From assembly GCF_000819725.1 (NCBI RefSeq), contig NZ_CDDH01000062.1, positions 1 through 64,000 on the forward strand: DNA of 64,000 nt, read 5' to 3'. The position numbers and the translations under genes are program-made. The notes below the pieces were generated by a model that was given only the letters and a program-made list of their open reading frames with translations, was not told the origin of the DNA and made no database searches. Shown here in pieces: positions 47,724 through 56,918 of this stretch; position 1 is the first letter of the stretch, and every line of letters begins with the position of its first letter. The stretch is from Aeromonas australiensis (GTDB taxonomy: Bacteria > Pseudomonadota > Gammaproteobacteria > Enterobacterales > Aeromonadaceae).

Positions 47724-49214
47724 ATGGATGACTGGTTGCGATCTGCTCCGGCAACCCTGCAGTCGGTGCGCGAACTGCGCAACCGGCTGGCGCAGGGGCT
47801 CTCCCTGTTTCAGGTCTCCCCAAAGGATCAAGCCAACTGGCTGCTCTGTTTCAGTGAGCTGGCTACCAATATCGTCAAGCACGCAACCCCTTCTGCTACC
47901 CGGCTCTGGCTCACCCTGACAGCAGATGAGATGGGATTGAGTCTGGTGCTGGAGGATGATGGCGGCCCCCAGCCCGCCCTTGCCAGTGCGCCGTTACCCG
48001 ATGAGCTGCAGGAGGGGGGATACGGGTTGGCGCTGGTGCACCAGCTGTTTGCCGAGGTGCACTTCTCTCGCGACGGTGATCGCAATCGCGTGACCCTTCG
48101 CCAGCAAGGCCCGGTCACCCAACTGCCAGTGATCGCGGTGATCGACGATGACAAGGTGATGCGTGCCCTGCTCACCGCCTATCTCCATGAGCACTACCGG
48201 GTTGAAAGTTATGCCGACTCCCATGCCGCCCTGCTGGCTTTGGGGAAATATCCGCCAGCGCTGGTGCTCTCCGATATCGAGATGGAGGGGATCGATGGCT
48301 TTGGGCTGCGCCAGCAGTTAATGAAGGATCCCAAGATGAAGGGGGTGCCCTTTATCTTTCTGACCGGTCATCAGGATCAGTGGACCCAGAGTCGGGCAGG
48401 GGCCCTGGGGATCGATGACTTTCTGGTCAAGCCCATCACCAAACAGAACCTGTTGCTGGCGGTGTCACGGGTGCTGCAACGCTCGCAGCAGCTCAAGTCA
48501 CAATGGGGCGAGCAGCTGGATCAGCGCATGACCTCGGCGCTGCGTCCGTTACTGCCCGCCAACTCCATAGGGGGATACCAGCTGGCGTTGCAAACCCGCG
48601 CGGCTGCCGTAGGGGGCGGAGACTTTCTGCTGGTCAAGGATCGGGTGCTGTGGCTTGGGGATGTGATGGGTCACGATGCGGAAGCCAAGTTTTTTGCCCA
48701 TGCCTATGCGGGCTATCTGCGTGGCTTGCTGACGGCGCATGATCTGGTTCGCGCCCCGGCCAGCTTGCTGACGCTCTTGTCCAATGCAGTTCACAGTGAT
48801 CCGCTCTTGGGGGCCACCCTGCTCACCACCCTCTGCATTGAGCTCGGCAACGAGGGGCGGGTGCAGTGGGCCAGTGCGGGCCATCCGGCGCCCTGGCTCA
48901 TCAGCCCTGATGCTATCCGCCAGGTCGGGGTGACCGGCCCCTTGCCCGGTTTGCGCCCGGATCCCCATTTCGTGACCAATGAGCGTCAACTCAAGCCCGG
49001 CGAGATCTTGCTGTTCTGGACCGACGGCCTGCTCGATAGCCGTGATGCCACAGAGCGCCAGCGCTGGGAGTCGCAGCTAAAAGAGATCTGTCAGGCCTCG
49101 GGGCCCGGTCTTGAGCAACTGGCTCATCATATTGCTCGCTGGTTTGATGAGCGTATCAATGATGCCCCCCTCGATGACATGACCCTCCTGCTGGTTGCCT
49201 GTCCCGGCGCCTGA
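47724..49214 (+). CDS. SypE-like regulator: RsbW kinase, receiver and PP2C phosphatase
   Basis: A 496-residue three-domain protein. Residues 1-130 form an anti-sigma-type HATPase (Glu45 and Asn49 in ELATNIVKH, EDDGG near 78, GGYGLALV near 98). Residues about 135-250 form a receiver (IDDDK, phospho-acceptor Asp184, Lys237). Residues about 270-496 form a SpoIIE/PP2C phosphatase (GDVMGHDAE, SAGHPAP, TDGLLDSRD, DDMTLLLV). This order is that of V. fischeri SypE, which phosphorylates and dephosphorylates the STAS protein SypA according to receiver state. All catalytic residues of both output domains appear intact. Confidence 0.9.
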   Translation: MDDWLRSAPATLQSVRELRNRLAQGLSLFQVSPKDQANWLLCFSELATNIVKHATPSATRLWLTLTADEMGLSLVLEDDGGPQPALASAPLPDELQEGGYGLALVHQLFAEVHFSRDGDRNRVTLRQQGPVTQLPVIAVIDDDKVMRALLTAYLHEHYRVESYADSHAALLALGKYPPALVLSDIEMEGIDGFGLRQQLMKDPKMKGVPFIFLTGHQDQWTQSRAGALGIDDFLVKPITKQNLLLAVSRVLQRSQQLKSQWGEQLDQRMTSALRPLLPANSIGGYQLALQTRAAAVGGGDFLLVKDRVLWLGDVMGHDAEAKFFAHAYAGYLRGLLTAHDLVRAPASLLTLLSNAVHSDPLLGATLLTTLCIELGNEGRVQWASAGHPAPWLISPDAIRQVGVTGPLPGLRPDPHFVTNERQLKPGEILLFWTDGLLDSRDATERQRWESQLKEICQASGPGLEQLAHHIARWFDERINDAPLDDMTLLLVACPGA

Positions 49215-49293
49215 TCTTGCCCCTCTTTGCCTGACTGGCCCGAACTATGCAGTGCTTCGTCTCAGTGGCATGGAGCCACGGGAGGAGGAGCCT

Positions 49294-50295
49294 ATGCTGC
49301 CGACACATCACATCTGGCTGGCCATCGATGCACGTCAGGTCGGGGGAATTGAAGTGCACATTATCCATCTGGCCAGGGATCTGCTGGCCAGAGGATTTCG
49401 TCCCACCATAGTACTGGTGAGCAACCACGGCATGACCCCCTTTACGACCCTGCTCAAACAGCAGGGCTTGCCCTACGAGGTGTGCCAAAACAGCCGTGAC
49501 TTTATGCGCCGTCTGGCCCGCCAGCCTGCCACCCTGCTACTTCATACCCATGGCTACAAAGCCGGGGTGCTGGGGCGGCTGACGGCCTGGCTCACCGGCA
49601 AATCGGTGGTCTCGACGTTTCACAGTGGGGATGACGGGGAAGGCTTGCTGAAGTTTTACAGCTGGCTGGATCGCACCACAGCGCGTTTTGCGAAGTGTAT
49701 TGCAGTGAGCGAGCCCATCGCTCGCAAATTGCCGGTGCCAAGCACGGTGATCAGCAACTTTGTGCCCATGCCTGCGACGCCGGCTAAGGTGGCAGGCAAC
49801 CGGATTGCCTTTGTCGGTCGCCTCTCGCCGGAAAAGGGGCCGGAGGCGTTCTGTCAGCTGGCCGCCTTCTGCCCGGACGGTGCGTTTCATCTCTACGGGG
49901 ATGGCCCCATGAAAAGCGCCTTGTTGCAGCAGTATGGTGATCGCGTCCAGCTTCATGGTTTCCAGAACATGGCCAATGAGTGGCACAACATCGACCTGCT
50001 CTGCATCACCTCCCGCTTTGAAGGGTTGCCGCTGGTGGCCCTTGAGGCGATGGCCCACGGCATACCGGTCTGTACCTTTGCAGTGGGGGGCCTGGTCAAT
50101 CTGATCGATCACAAATCCAATGGCTGGCTGGTAGAGCCTGGCCATGTGCGGGATATGGCGGAGCTGGTCAACTATTGGCTGCGCAGCGATGAGGTGGTGC
50201 GCAGCAAAATGAGTCAGGCGGCCCGCAACACCATCGCCCGCGGGTACAGCGTCAACAACCGAGTGACCGATATTCTGGCTGTCTACGGCGCCTGA
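49294..50295 (+). CDS. Glycosyltransferase family 4
   Basis: A 333-residue GT-B enzyme. The N-terminal domain begins WLAIDARQVGGIEVHI with the glycine loop; the C-terminal domain has FVGRLSPEKGPEAF, HLYGDGPMKSAL and the E-x7-E motif SRFEGLPLVALEAMAHGIP. It retains stereochemistry when adding a sugar to the lipid-linked repeat unit. The RBS is gaggagg. It is the last gene of the STAS-led operon, followed by a terminator. Confidence 0.9.
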   Translation: MLPTHHIWLAIDARQVGGIEVHIIHLARDLLARGFRPTIVLVSNHGMTPFTTLLKQQGLPYEVCQNSRDFMRRLARQPATLLLHTHGYKAGVLGRLTAWLTGKSVVSTFHSGDDGEGLLKFYSWLDRTTARFAKCIAVSEPIARKLPVPSTVISNFVPMPATPAKVAGNRIAFVGRLSPEKGPEAFCQLAAFCPDGAFHLYGDGPMKSALLQQYGDRVQLHGFQNMANEWHNIDLLCITSRFEGLPLVALEAMAHGIPVCTFAVGGLVNLIDHKSNGWLVEPGHVRDMAELVNYWLRSDEVVRSKMSQAARNTIARGYSVNNRVTDILAVYGA

Positions 50296-50316
50296 ATCCC
50301 CAGGGGAAACCCGCCA

Positions 50317-50347
50317 AAACGAGTGGCCGCTGGCCACTCGTTTTTTT
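50317..50347 (+). terminator. Terminator of the STAS-led operon
   Basis: The stem aaacgagtggcc / ggccactcgttt with a short loop and seven T residues. Confidence 0.88.
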
Positions 50348-50516
50348 ATGTGTCGGTGTTAGGAGTGCGGATCGCCTCTTTGATCACGCAACGCTTGGAT
50401 TTCTGCGGTGAGTCAAGCGGACATCAGGCCTTTGGATGAATGGGGCCAGATGATGGCGATCAGGTCGCTGACTTCTCTGTGATCACCGTTGATGCGCCAC
50501 AATGAAGCGAAGAACC

Positions 50517-50547
50517 ATAAAAAAGGCCATTGCAGTGGCAATGGCCT
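50517..50547 (-). terminator. Terminator of the minus-strand glycosyltransferase operon
   Basis: Read leftwards, the stem aggccattgcc / ggcaatggcct is followed by a T run 35 bp after the sugar-transferase stop. Confidence 0.85.
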
Positions 50548-50581
50548 GATGGGCGTTGAGATGTGGTTGGGCTTGGCGGAA

Positions 50582-51217
50582 TTAGCGCCCCTTCTTGCCA
50601 ACCATGATGGCGATTGTTTTGCCGATGATCTGCACATCCTGCACCAGCCAGCGCCAGGGGTGGAGCAGGGCAACCGAGTAGGCCAGATCGAACGCCAGCT
50701 TGCTGCGCACATCGTCCAGCGACTCGTCGTAACCCTGATTGACCTGCGCCAGACCGGTAATGCCGGGGGCCACTTCATAGGTGCGTTCGATAAAGTACGG
50801 CACTGCATCTTCCAGCCGGTTGGCGATCCCGGGCCGCTCCGGGCGGGGGCCTATCAGCGACATCTCCCCCTTGAGCACATTGATAAATTGCGGCAGCTCA
50901 TCGAGCCGGGTTTTGCGCAGAAAGTCGCCGCTGCGGGTGATCCGGCTGTCCCCCTTGCCACACCAGACCGGCCCGGTAGCCGCCTCGGCATCGGCGCGCA
51001 TGGTGCGAAACTTGATCATGAAAAAGAGCTCGGTATGGCTGGCGTGGCTGCGCCCGATCCGCAGCTGACGAAAGAACACCGGACCCGGGCTATCGAGCCG
51101 GATGGCCAGCATGATCAGCGGCCACAGCGGCAGTGTCAGCAGTAGCCCCAGGGTAGCACCGAGCAGATCCATGCTGCGTTTGACCACCAGGGTCAATCTT
51201 GGAATGGGGGGTGTCAT
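50582..51217 (-). CDS. Initiating undecaprenyl-phosphate sugar transferase
   Basis: A 211-residue polyisoprenyl-phosphate hexose-1-phosphate transferase of the short (PglC-like) form: one N-terminal hydrophobic helix (LGATLGLLLTLPLWPLIML) and the catalytic domain with DSPGPVFFRQLRIGR, KFRTMRADAE, KTRLDELPQFINVLKGEMSLIGPRPE and PGITGLAQVNQGY. It starts repeat-unit synthesis by loading a sugar phosphate onto the lipid carrier. SypR in V. fischeri is the same type. The ATG overlaps the preceding stop (ATGA). Confidence 0.93.
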   Translation of the reverse strand: MTPPIPRLTLVVKRSMDLLGATLGLLLTLPLWPLIMLAIRLDSPGPVFFRQLRIGRSHASHTELFFMIKFRTMRADAEAATGPVWCGKGDSRITRSGDFLRKTRLDELPQFINVLKGEMSLIGPRPERPGIANRLEDAVPYFIERTYEVAPGITGLAQVNQGYDESLDDVRSKLAFDLAYSVALLHPWRWLVQDVQIIGKTIAIMVGKKGR

Positions 51218-52407
51218 ACCGCTTTCTCCTGTGACATGAAGCGAATGGGGGCGCGCAGGCAGTAGCGCAAGGTGCCCATGCCGTTGTACCAGTGTCCGAT
51301 CACCAGATAGTGGATCTTGCGAAACAGATTGGGCCAGGGGTGGACAGGGGTCAGCTGGATCAGGATGACCAGCAGATACCCGAGCAGTTGCAGCCCCAGC
51401 AGCAGCTGAAACAGCAGGGATTGGGTGGCCAGCGGGATGGCGCAGAGCCACAGCAGGGTCAGGCAGAGCGGCATCAACACCCGCAGCCCCTTGCCACTGG
51501 CAAAGTTGAAGGCAACCCAGCCGAACTTGGGGTGCAGCAGGGGCAGCAACCGCAGCAGCTGCTGGGTGTTGCCAGCCCCGATCCGCTTGCGCCGTGTCGC
51601 CTCCAGCGCGGCATCCGAAACTTCCAGCTCCAGTGCGGCGCAGCGATTGTCATAGATAGCCCGATACCCCTTGGCGATGGCCTGCATCGGCAAGATGAAA
51701 TCGTCGTTGATGGTATCGGCGGCCAGCGGGGTGAGGCACTCCCGACGCATCATGTAAAAGGCCCCGTGGGCACCCAGCATACCGCCAAGGGCCGACTCGC
51801 AGAGCTTGATCTGGCTTTGATAGTGCCAGTAACTCTCCTCACCCTGGGAGCCCGGTTGCCAGAAGCGGTACGCTTCTCCGACCACCCCGACCTTGGGATC
51901 GGCAAAGTGGGCAACCGCCAGCAACAGGCTGTCGATGGGCAGCAGGGCCGAGACATCGCTGAAAGCAACCAGATCGCTGTGCACCCGGGTCATGGCCTCG
52001 TTGAGCACGGCGACCTTGCCGCGATTGCGGGGGTGATCAAACAGCCTGATCTGCAACTGCTGCAGGGCGGGATCACCGAGCTGACTCAGCGCAATGGGGT
52101 AGCTGTTGTCGCTGCAGCCGTCGAAGTGCACATGCACCCATAGCTTGTCGGCGGGGTAATCGAGGCTGGCGAGGTTTTGCAGCTTGGCCGCGATGGTCGC
52201 CGCCTCGTTGTAGACCGGCATCAGCAAAGTGATGGTCGGCAGCGCCTCATCGGCTGCGTCTGTTTTGAATCCCCGATCCAGGGGGCGGGGCGGATTGGCT
52301 ACCTTGCGCGCCTGCCGACCACCGAATTTGAGCAGCAGGGGATAGCCGACATGGTGGTAGACCACCAGAACAGCGCACAACCAGAACACGATCATGATCC
52401 ACTCCAT
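51214..52407 (-). CDS. Glycosyltransferase family 2, membrane-bound
   Basis: A 397-residue GT-A enzyme with an N-terminal helix (about 3-20) and C-terminal helices (about 305-365). The catalytic part has TLLMPVYNEAATIAAKL, HFDGCSDNS, FSDVSALLP and the QRLRR-like RRKRIGAGNTQQLLRLL. This arrangement resembles processive or lipid-linked sugar transferases. It overlaps the sugar transferase at its stop. The sugar added is unknown. Confidence 0.9.
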   Translation of the reverse strand: MEWIMIVFWLCAVLVVYHHVGYPLLLKFGGRQARKVANPPRPLDRGFKTDAADEALPTITLLMPVYNEAATIAAKLQNLASLDYPADKLWVHVHFDGCSDNSYPIALSQLGDPALQQLQIRLFDHPRNRGKVAVLNEAMTRVHSDLVAFSDVSALLPIDSLLLAVAHFADPKVGVVGEAYRFWQPGSQGEESYWHYQSQIKLCESALGGMLGAHGAFYMMRRECLTPLAADTINDDFILPMQAIAKGYRAIYDNRCAALELEVSDAALEATRRKRIGAGNTQQLLRLLPLLHPKFGWVAFNFASGKGLRVLMPLCLTLLWLCAIPLATQSLLFQLLLGLQLLGYLLVILIQLTPVHPWPNLFRKIHYLVIGHWYNGMGTLRYCLRAPIRFMSQEKAV

Positions 52408-52438
52408 GGGATGCTCCTTCGGTCACTGGGCCGTTGAC

Positions 52439-53602
52439 TCAACGGCTATAAATCTGTTGGTAGGCTTTAGCCATCTGGCTCAAGCTGCCTTGCTGGCACA
52501 CAAATTCTCGGGTGACGGCACGCAGGCTATGGCACTGCAGCAACCCTTGTGCCAGAAGCTGGGCAAGGCGGTCGGGATCCCGCTCCGACAGGATATGGCC
52601 GCTGGCCTGGCAGACCATCTCTCTGGCCGCCCCCACATCGCTCATCACCACCGGCACCCCGCACGCCTGGGCTTCCAGCACGCAAAGCGGCATCCCCTCC
52701 GCCAGCGAGGGGAGGCAGAAGAGATCCAGCCCCTGATAGAAGCGCGGCATGTCTTCGACCAGCCCCAGAAAATGGACCCGATGGGCGATCCCCAGCTGCT
52801 GACACTGTTGTTGCAACGCATTTTGCAAACTGCCGACCCCTGCCAACGCAAGATGCACCTCCTCTGGCAGGGTGCGGATCGCCTCCAGCAGCAAGGTGTG
52901 ACCCTTGACCGACTCAAGGCGGGCGGCGCAGCCAATCAACCTGACCCCTTGCGGCAACCCCATCACCTGACGGGCGAGGGTGGCCGCGCCCGGGGCAAAA
53001 CGCTGCTCATCAATGCCATTGGGGATCACCGTTGGCGACAGCTGGCCCAGCTTGGCCAGCAGCTGGTTGGCGACCGGTGTGGCATCGGCTACCAGGAGCG
53101 GTTTGAAGGCGCGCAGCCCCCACAGGGCCAGCGTGCGCTGATGGGGATCATCGAGATACCAGGCATCGTGCTCTGTGTGTACCAGGGTGGGCACCCGGAC
53201 CAGCCGACTGGCGAGGCCGCCATAGAGCATGGGCCCCAGATGGTGGGTATGCACCGCGCCCGGCTTGAGCTGGCGCAGCAGTCGGGTGAGCCGCCAGAGG
53301 GTTGCGAGCGACCAGCCAGCGGGCTTTTCCAGACAGTGAATATTGCCCGCGAAGGGATGCAGGGCCGGCCATGCCCTTAGCACATCCGCTGTGCGCCCTT
53401 CGAGGGAGATGATATGCACCGGTTGCTCGGCGGGGCTCGCCTGCGTGAGGTTGAGCACCATGGTCTCCAGCCCGCCAGGCTGCAGGTGCTGCACGATTTG
53501 CACGACAGGTTGCAGAACAGGTTGAACAACAGGTTGCACGACGGACTGGGCGCTGGCGCCCCTGCGGGGATGGGGTCTGTGCGACGGGGTTGATGACAAC
53601 AT
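52439..53602 (-). CDS. Glycosyltransferase family 4
   Basis: A 387-residue GT-B enzyme. The N-terminal domain carries HLQPGGLETMVLNL and HTHHLGPMLYGG; the C-terminal has CAARLESVKGHTLLL, LALAGVGSLQNAL and SLAEGMPLCVLEAQACGVPVV with the E-x7-E motif. Between the start and the domain is a short tandem peptide, VVQPVVQPVLQPVV, encoded by repeats near 53505-53545. The ATG at 53602 was chosen; longer in-frame starts would extend into the intergenic region. First gene of the three-gene minus-strand unit. Confidence 0.88.
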   Translation of the reverse strand: MLSSTPSHRPHPRRGASAQSVVQPVVQPVLQPVVQIVQHLQPGGLETMVLNLTQASPAEQPVHIISLEGRTADVLRAWPALHPFAGNIHCLEKPAGWSLATLWRLTRLLRQLKPGAVHTHHLGPMLYGGLASRLVRVPTLVHTEHDAWYLDDPHQRTLALWGLRAFKPLLVADATPVANQLLAKLGQLSPTVIPNGIDEQRFAPGAATLARQVMGLPQGVRLIGCAARLESVKGHTLLLEAIRTLPEEVHLALAGVGSLQNALQQQCQQLGIAHRVHFLGLVEDMPRFYQGLDLFCLPSLAEGMPLCVLEAQACGVPVVMSDVGAAREMVCQASGHILSERDPDRLAQLLAQGLLQCHSLRAVTREFVCQQGSLSQMAKAYQQIYSR

Positions 53603-53784
53603 GGTTCGCGCTCCGGCAAGGGAAGGGGTGACACCCCGGATAGCGGGAGAATGCGAATCTTGTACCACTCTTGCACACAGCTCATCGCAGCCCCAGATCC
53701 GGATGAGGGAGTGATAGAGTGGCACTCTCTTTGCACGACTCTCTTTGCACTGTAGCGCTGCAGGCCTTTTTTGGGAGTGATGCC

Positions 53785-55200
53785 ATGCCTCTCCAGTTCT
53801 ATTACAACCTCTACATCATTCTCTTCGCCGCCTGGCGCCGTCGCTATCTGCTGGTGATCCCGCTGCTGGTGATGCCATTGGTGGGGGTGACAATCGGTCT
53901 GCTCAGCCCAAAAGTGTTCGAGAGCCGTACCACCTTTATGGTGCCGCAAGATGCCAACCATACCCCGACCCTCAAGGATCTTATGACTCAGGAGAGTCTC
54001 AAAGATCGTTTTGCGGTGCTCGAAGCCCTGCTGCGCAGCCGCTATGTGCTGGACGGGGTGGCGCGGGATCGCGGGCTGGTCACTGACGAGACCCCCCCAA
54101 CCCAGCGCGACCTCATCATGGACTGGCTCTCCAGCTCGGTTTCCCTGCGGCTGATAGGGGACGAGGTGATTGAAATCAAGGTGAGAGCCGACTCGCCTGA
54201 AAACAGCGCCGGGCTGCTGGAGGCCATCTCCCGCCGCTTCTTTTTCAACCTGCTCAGCAAGGGGCGCCAGTCGGCAGAATCGTCCGAGCGCTTTTTGCAA
54301 AGCCAGCTCGACAGCCGCCGCAGCGAACTGCAAGAGGCCGAGCAGCAGCTCGCAGATTTTAAACGGGAGCATGCCAGCGCCCTGCCGCAACAACAGAGTA
54401 CCAACGTCGCCCGGCTCTATGGTTTGCAGGAGCGTTATGCCGGGAGTCTGATCACCTTGCAACAGGCCAAGGCTCGGGTCGATCAGCTATCGCTGGGGCA
54501 GGAGAGTCAGCTTGCCCGCCAACTGGATGAGAAGCTGCAACTGATGCGCACCGATCTGGTATTGCTGCGGGCCCGCTACAGTGACGAGCATAGTAAGGTG
54601 CAGAGTCTGCGCTATCAAATTGACCAGTTGCAGCAGGAGTTTGATCAGCTCAAATCTCGGCCGGATATGACGCGCGGGGCCGAATGGCAGCAGGCCCAAA
54701 CGCAATTGAGGGAAGCACAGCAACACGCCAGTGGTTTGAAGAGCCTGCTGGATGAACTGGACAAGGTGGTCGACTCCCAGGGGGATACCGAACGCCAGCT
54801 CGCCGAGCTGGAGCGGGATCTGGCGGTCAAACGCACCCTCTATCAGGATTTGCTGCTGCGCTATGAGAAGGCCAAGGTGACCGGCGATCTGGGCAGCTTC
54901 GAGCAAGGGGAGCGGATCAAGGTGATTGACAAACCCTTTGCCCCCAGCAAGCCAAGCAACTACCCGCTCAAACTGTTTCTGCTGGCGGGCATTGTGGGCG
55001 GGCTTGGGCTCGGCTGCGGTCTGGCGCTGGTGGCCGAACTGGCGGATACCAGCCTGCGCCGCTCCGATCAACTGGCCGCCCTGGTCAATGCGCCGGTGTT
55101 AAGCCGTATTCCCTACTGCAAGCCGATGCCGGACTATCCATGCAACAGTGATCAGGCGCTGGATGGTCAGGTGCTGCCCATGTCACCGGAGTCGGGTTGA
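53785..55200 (+). CDS. Polysaccharide co-polymerase (Wzz/PCP type, no kinase domain)
   Basis: A 471-residue inner-membrane protein. Helix 1 at about 24-41 (LVIPLLVMPLVGVTIGLL) and helix 2 near 395-418 flank a long periplasmic coiled coil (about 160-360, rich in Gln, Glu and Leu). The proline-glycine-like region before helix 2 reads APSKPSNYPLKL, as in Wzz/GNVR proteins. It lacks the cytoplasmic tyrosine kinase; the degenerate BY-kinase-like protein at 47032 might supply the cytoplasmic part. It sets chain length or couples to export. Divergent from the glycosyltransferase at 53602. Confidence 0.88.
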   Translation: MPLQFYYNLYIILFAAWRRRYLLVIPLLVMPLVGVTIGLLSPKVFESRTTFMVPQDANHTPTLKDLMTQESLKDRFAVLEALLRSRYVLDGVARDRGLVTDETPPTQRDLIMDWLSSSVSLRLIGDEVIEIKVRADSPENSAGLLEAISRRFFFNLLSKGRQSAESSERFLQSQLDSRRSELQEAEQQLADFKREHASALPQQQSTNVARLYGLQERYAGSLITLQQAKARVDQLSLGQESQLARQLDEKLQLMRTDLVLLRARYSDEHSKVQSLRYQIDQLQQEFDQLKSRPDMTRGAEWQQAQTQLREAQQHASGLKSLLDELDKVVDSQGDTERQLAELERDLAVKRTLYQDLLLRYEKAKVTGDLGSFEQGERIKVIDKPFAPSKPSNYPLKLFLLAGIVGGLGLGCGLALVAELADTSLRRSDQLAALVNAPVLSRIPYCKPMPDYPCNSDQALDGQVLPMSPESG

Positions 55201-55951
55201 TTGGCGCAACCTGCGGGCTATCAGTCGGTAACCGTTTACCGGCCGGGACTTGGCGTACACAACGCGCCAGATAGGGAGTAATCCGTTTTCTCGATGCTGG
55301 CCCGAGCGATTGGGGTGCCGTCACGCCTGAGGAGTGTCCCCCAATCGCTCGGAGATCTCCACCAACGACAGTGTTCGCTGGCGCTACAACTCCCCACAAT
55401 GTGAGTACATGCCATAACCCTGTCAGCCTATAACGCTCGCCTAACCGCCAATATGCCCCCTCTCCCCCCGGGAGAGGGCTGGGGTGAGGGTTATTTCCGC
55501 CCTTTTTCCAAAAACCAGCTGACTTCAAACAGCAATTGCTCACTAATTGTTTGAACCAGCTCAGGTTTTATCAACTACCTCTTCCCATGCCTCGAACAGG
55601 CACTTTATGATAGCCAAACGACAATCAACCTCTAGGGAGAGCGTCATGGCAGCGATGGTTACTATTCTCGCGGGTGAAAAGCAGCAGACTGGGGGCTGAA
55701 ATTCAGGGGCGGTAGCCTTGCCTTAAAAGAGTGACAAGCTGGGGCCCGCACAAGGTTCCTCACAGGGGGAAATCTTGGAAATCTTGGAAATCTGGGACAC
55801 CCAGCTTTTTGACTGAAAATCTCTCTCCAGCCAATTTTTGAAGACATTAGTTCGAATACACACCCCTTATGGGGCCTGCAAGTAGCCTAATAGTGGCTTA
55901 CTTCAGCCTAATGGCAAAAGGTGGGTGTCCCAGTTCTGTTTGCCGACAGGG
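55201..55951. other. Repeat-rich non-coding junction before the cassette array
   Basis: About 750 bp without a credible gene. It contains an inverted repeat with cgagcgattgggg / ccccaatcgctcg arms at about 55303-55352, a cctctccccccgggagagg palindrome with a ggctggggtgaggg tail near 55460, a 9-bp tandem (aaatcttgg, nearly three units) at about 55771-55794, and two copies of the gtgggtgtcccag word in opposite orientation (55792-55813 and 55914-55933), the same word as in the repeat field at 1-410. Confidence 0.6.
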
Positions 55952-55995
55952 CGTTATGCGCACCGAAAGATGAAGCTTCATAGGAGGAATTATAA

Positions 55996-56778
55996 GTGGA
56001 CGATTTTTACATAGATCAAAAAGGATTGGCGGCATACTATGAAGTTCAGTGGCTTGATAAACTTCGCTTAAGTGGAGTGTCTGAACAATTCGAGAGCAAA
56101 TCCAAGTACGTACCTGAGTCGTTTATCTCGTCAAACCACACACAAAGTGTAGCTAAGTTTATTATTGATTCTCTCGAAGCTGAAAGTATTAATCCTATTG
56201 GCGCATTAGAGGTAGGGGCAGCTTTGGGACGAAATAGCTACGAGTTAGTTACTAACATACCAAGCATTAGTTCTGTCACAGTTGTTGAGCCGTCTCACCG
56301 CTTGCTATCAAATCTCAAACAAATACTAATTGACGGTACTAAATGTGAATTTCCTTATATCAAGAGCTTGAAAGAGTTGGGGTGTTTGGACTTTGATGCT
56401 TCAACAATAGCAAAAGCGTGTGATCATGTATCATTTACTTTAATTGAAGCACCTTTCGAGCCTGGTGTTGTTAAGAAAGAGTTTGATTTAACAGTTTGCC
56501 TAAATGTACTGGATCAATGTGAATCGCCTAAAACTTTAGTAAACGCATTGATGGATGCAACTGCTTTTAATGGAGTGTTAGTTTTATCATGTACGTATCA
56601 GTGGAACAAAAAGCATTTAAAAGAAGAGAGTGAAGCTGTTAATGACATAAACGACTACTTTGGAGAGGGTTGGGCAAAGCTATCTGAAGATGAGTATGAA
56701 TATAAGATAAGATTTAACGAAAGGTATTCGTTACTATTTCTTTCCCATATAGTTGCTTACAAAAAAGTTGGTAGCTAA
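55996..56778 (+). CDS. SAM-dependent methyltransferase, cassette-borne
   Basis: A 260-residue class I methyltransferase. Motif I is ALEVGAALGRNSYEL (about residues 74-88), motif II VVEPSHRLLSNL, and the post-II region FDLTVCLNVLDQCESP. It recalls methyltransferase domains that act on small molecules, but I cannot name a substrate. GC content is far below that of the flanking genes. The GTG at 55996 has a perfect ggagg 8 bp upstream. The core recombination site lies 44 bp upstream and an attC 15 bp downstream. Confidence 0.78.
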   Translation: MDDFYIDQKGLAAYYEVQWLDKLRLSGVSEQFESKSKYVPESFISSNHTQSVAKFIIDSLEAESINPIGALEVGAALGRNSYELVTNIPSISSVTVVEPSHRLLSNLKQILIDGTKCEFPYIKSLKELGCLDFDASTIAKACDHVSFTLIEAPFEPGVVKKEFDLTVCLNVLDQCESPKTLVNALMDATAFNGVLVLSCTYQWNKKHLKEESEAVNDINDYFGEGWAKLSEDEYEYKIRFNERYSLLFLSHIVAYKKVGS

Positions 56779-56792
56779 CATTTGGTACGTGC

Positions 56793-56918
56793 GCATAACA
56801 AACAATTTAAGAGTGATTCAGCACGCGTAGCATTTTTACTATGCATTAGTTTTATTAATTAAGGCGGTATGCGGTAGCATCGGTATTGCGTGCTTTACAC
56901 CTTAATTGGGCGTTAAAT
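56793..56918 (+). other. attC site 1
   Basis: It starts with the R'' core gcataac and aaacaatttaag, and ends with ccttaattgggc and the R' core gttaaat. The outer arms aaacaatttaag and ccttaatt pair imperfectly, and central bases agcacgcgtagca / ...tattgcgtgct form the inner stem. Length 126 bp is in the VCR range. Confidence 0.75.

Noticed and set aside
55085-55543. 152-residue minus-strand protein after the PCP gene
   Set aside because: It runs through an inverted repeat and a palindromic dispersed repeat, overlaps the end of the PCP gene, and has no recognisable domain.
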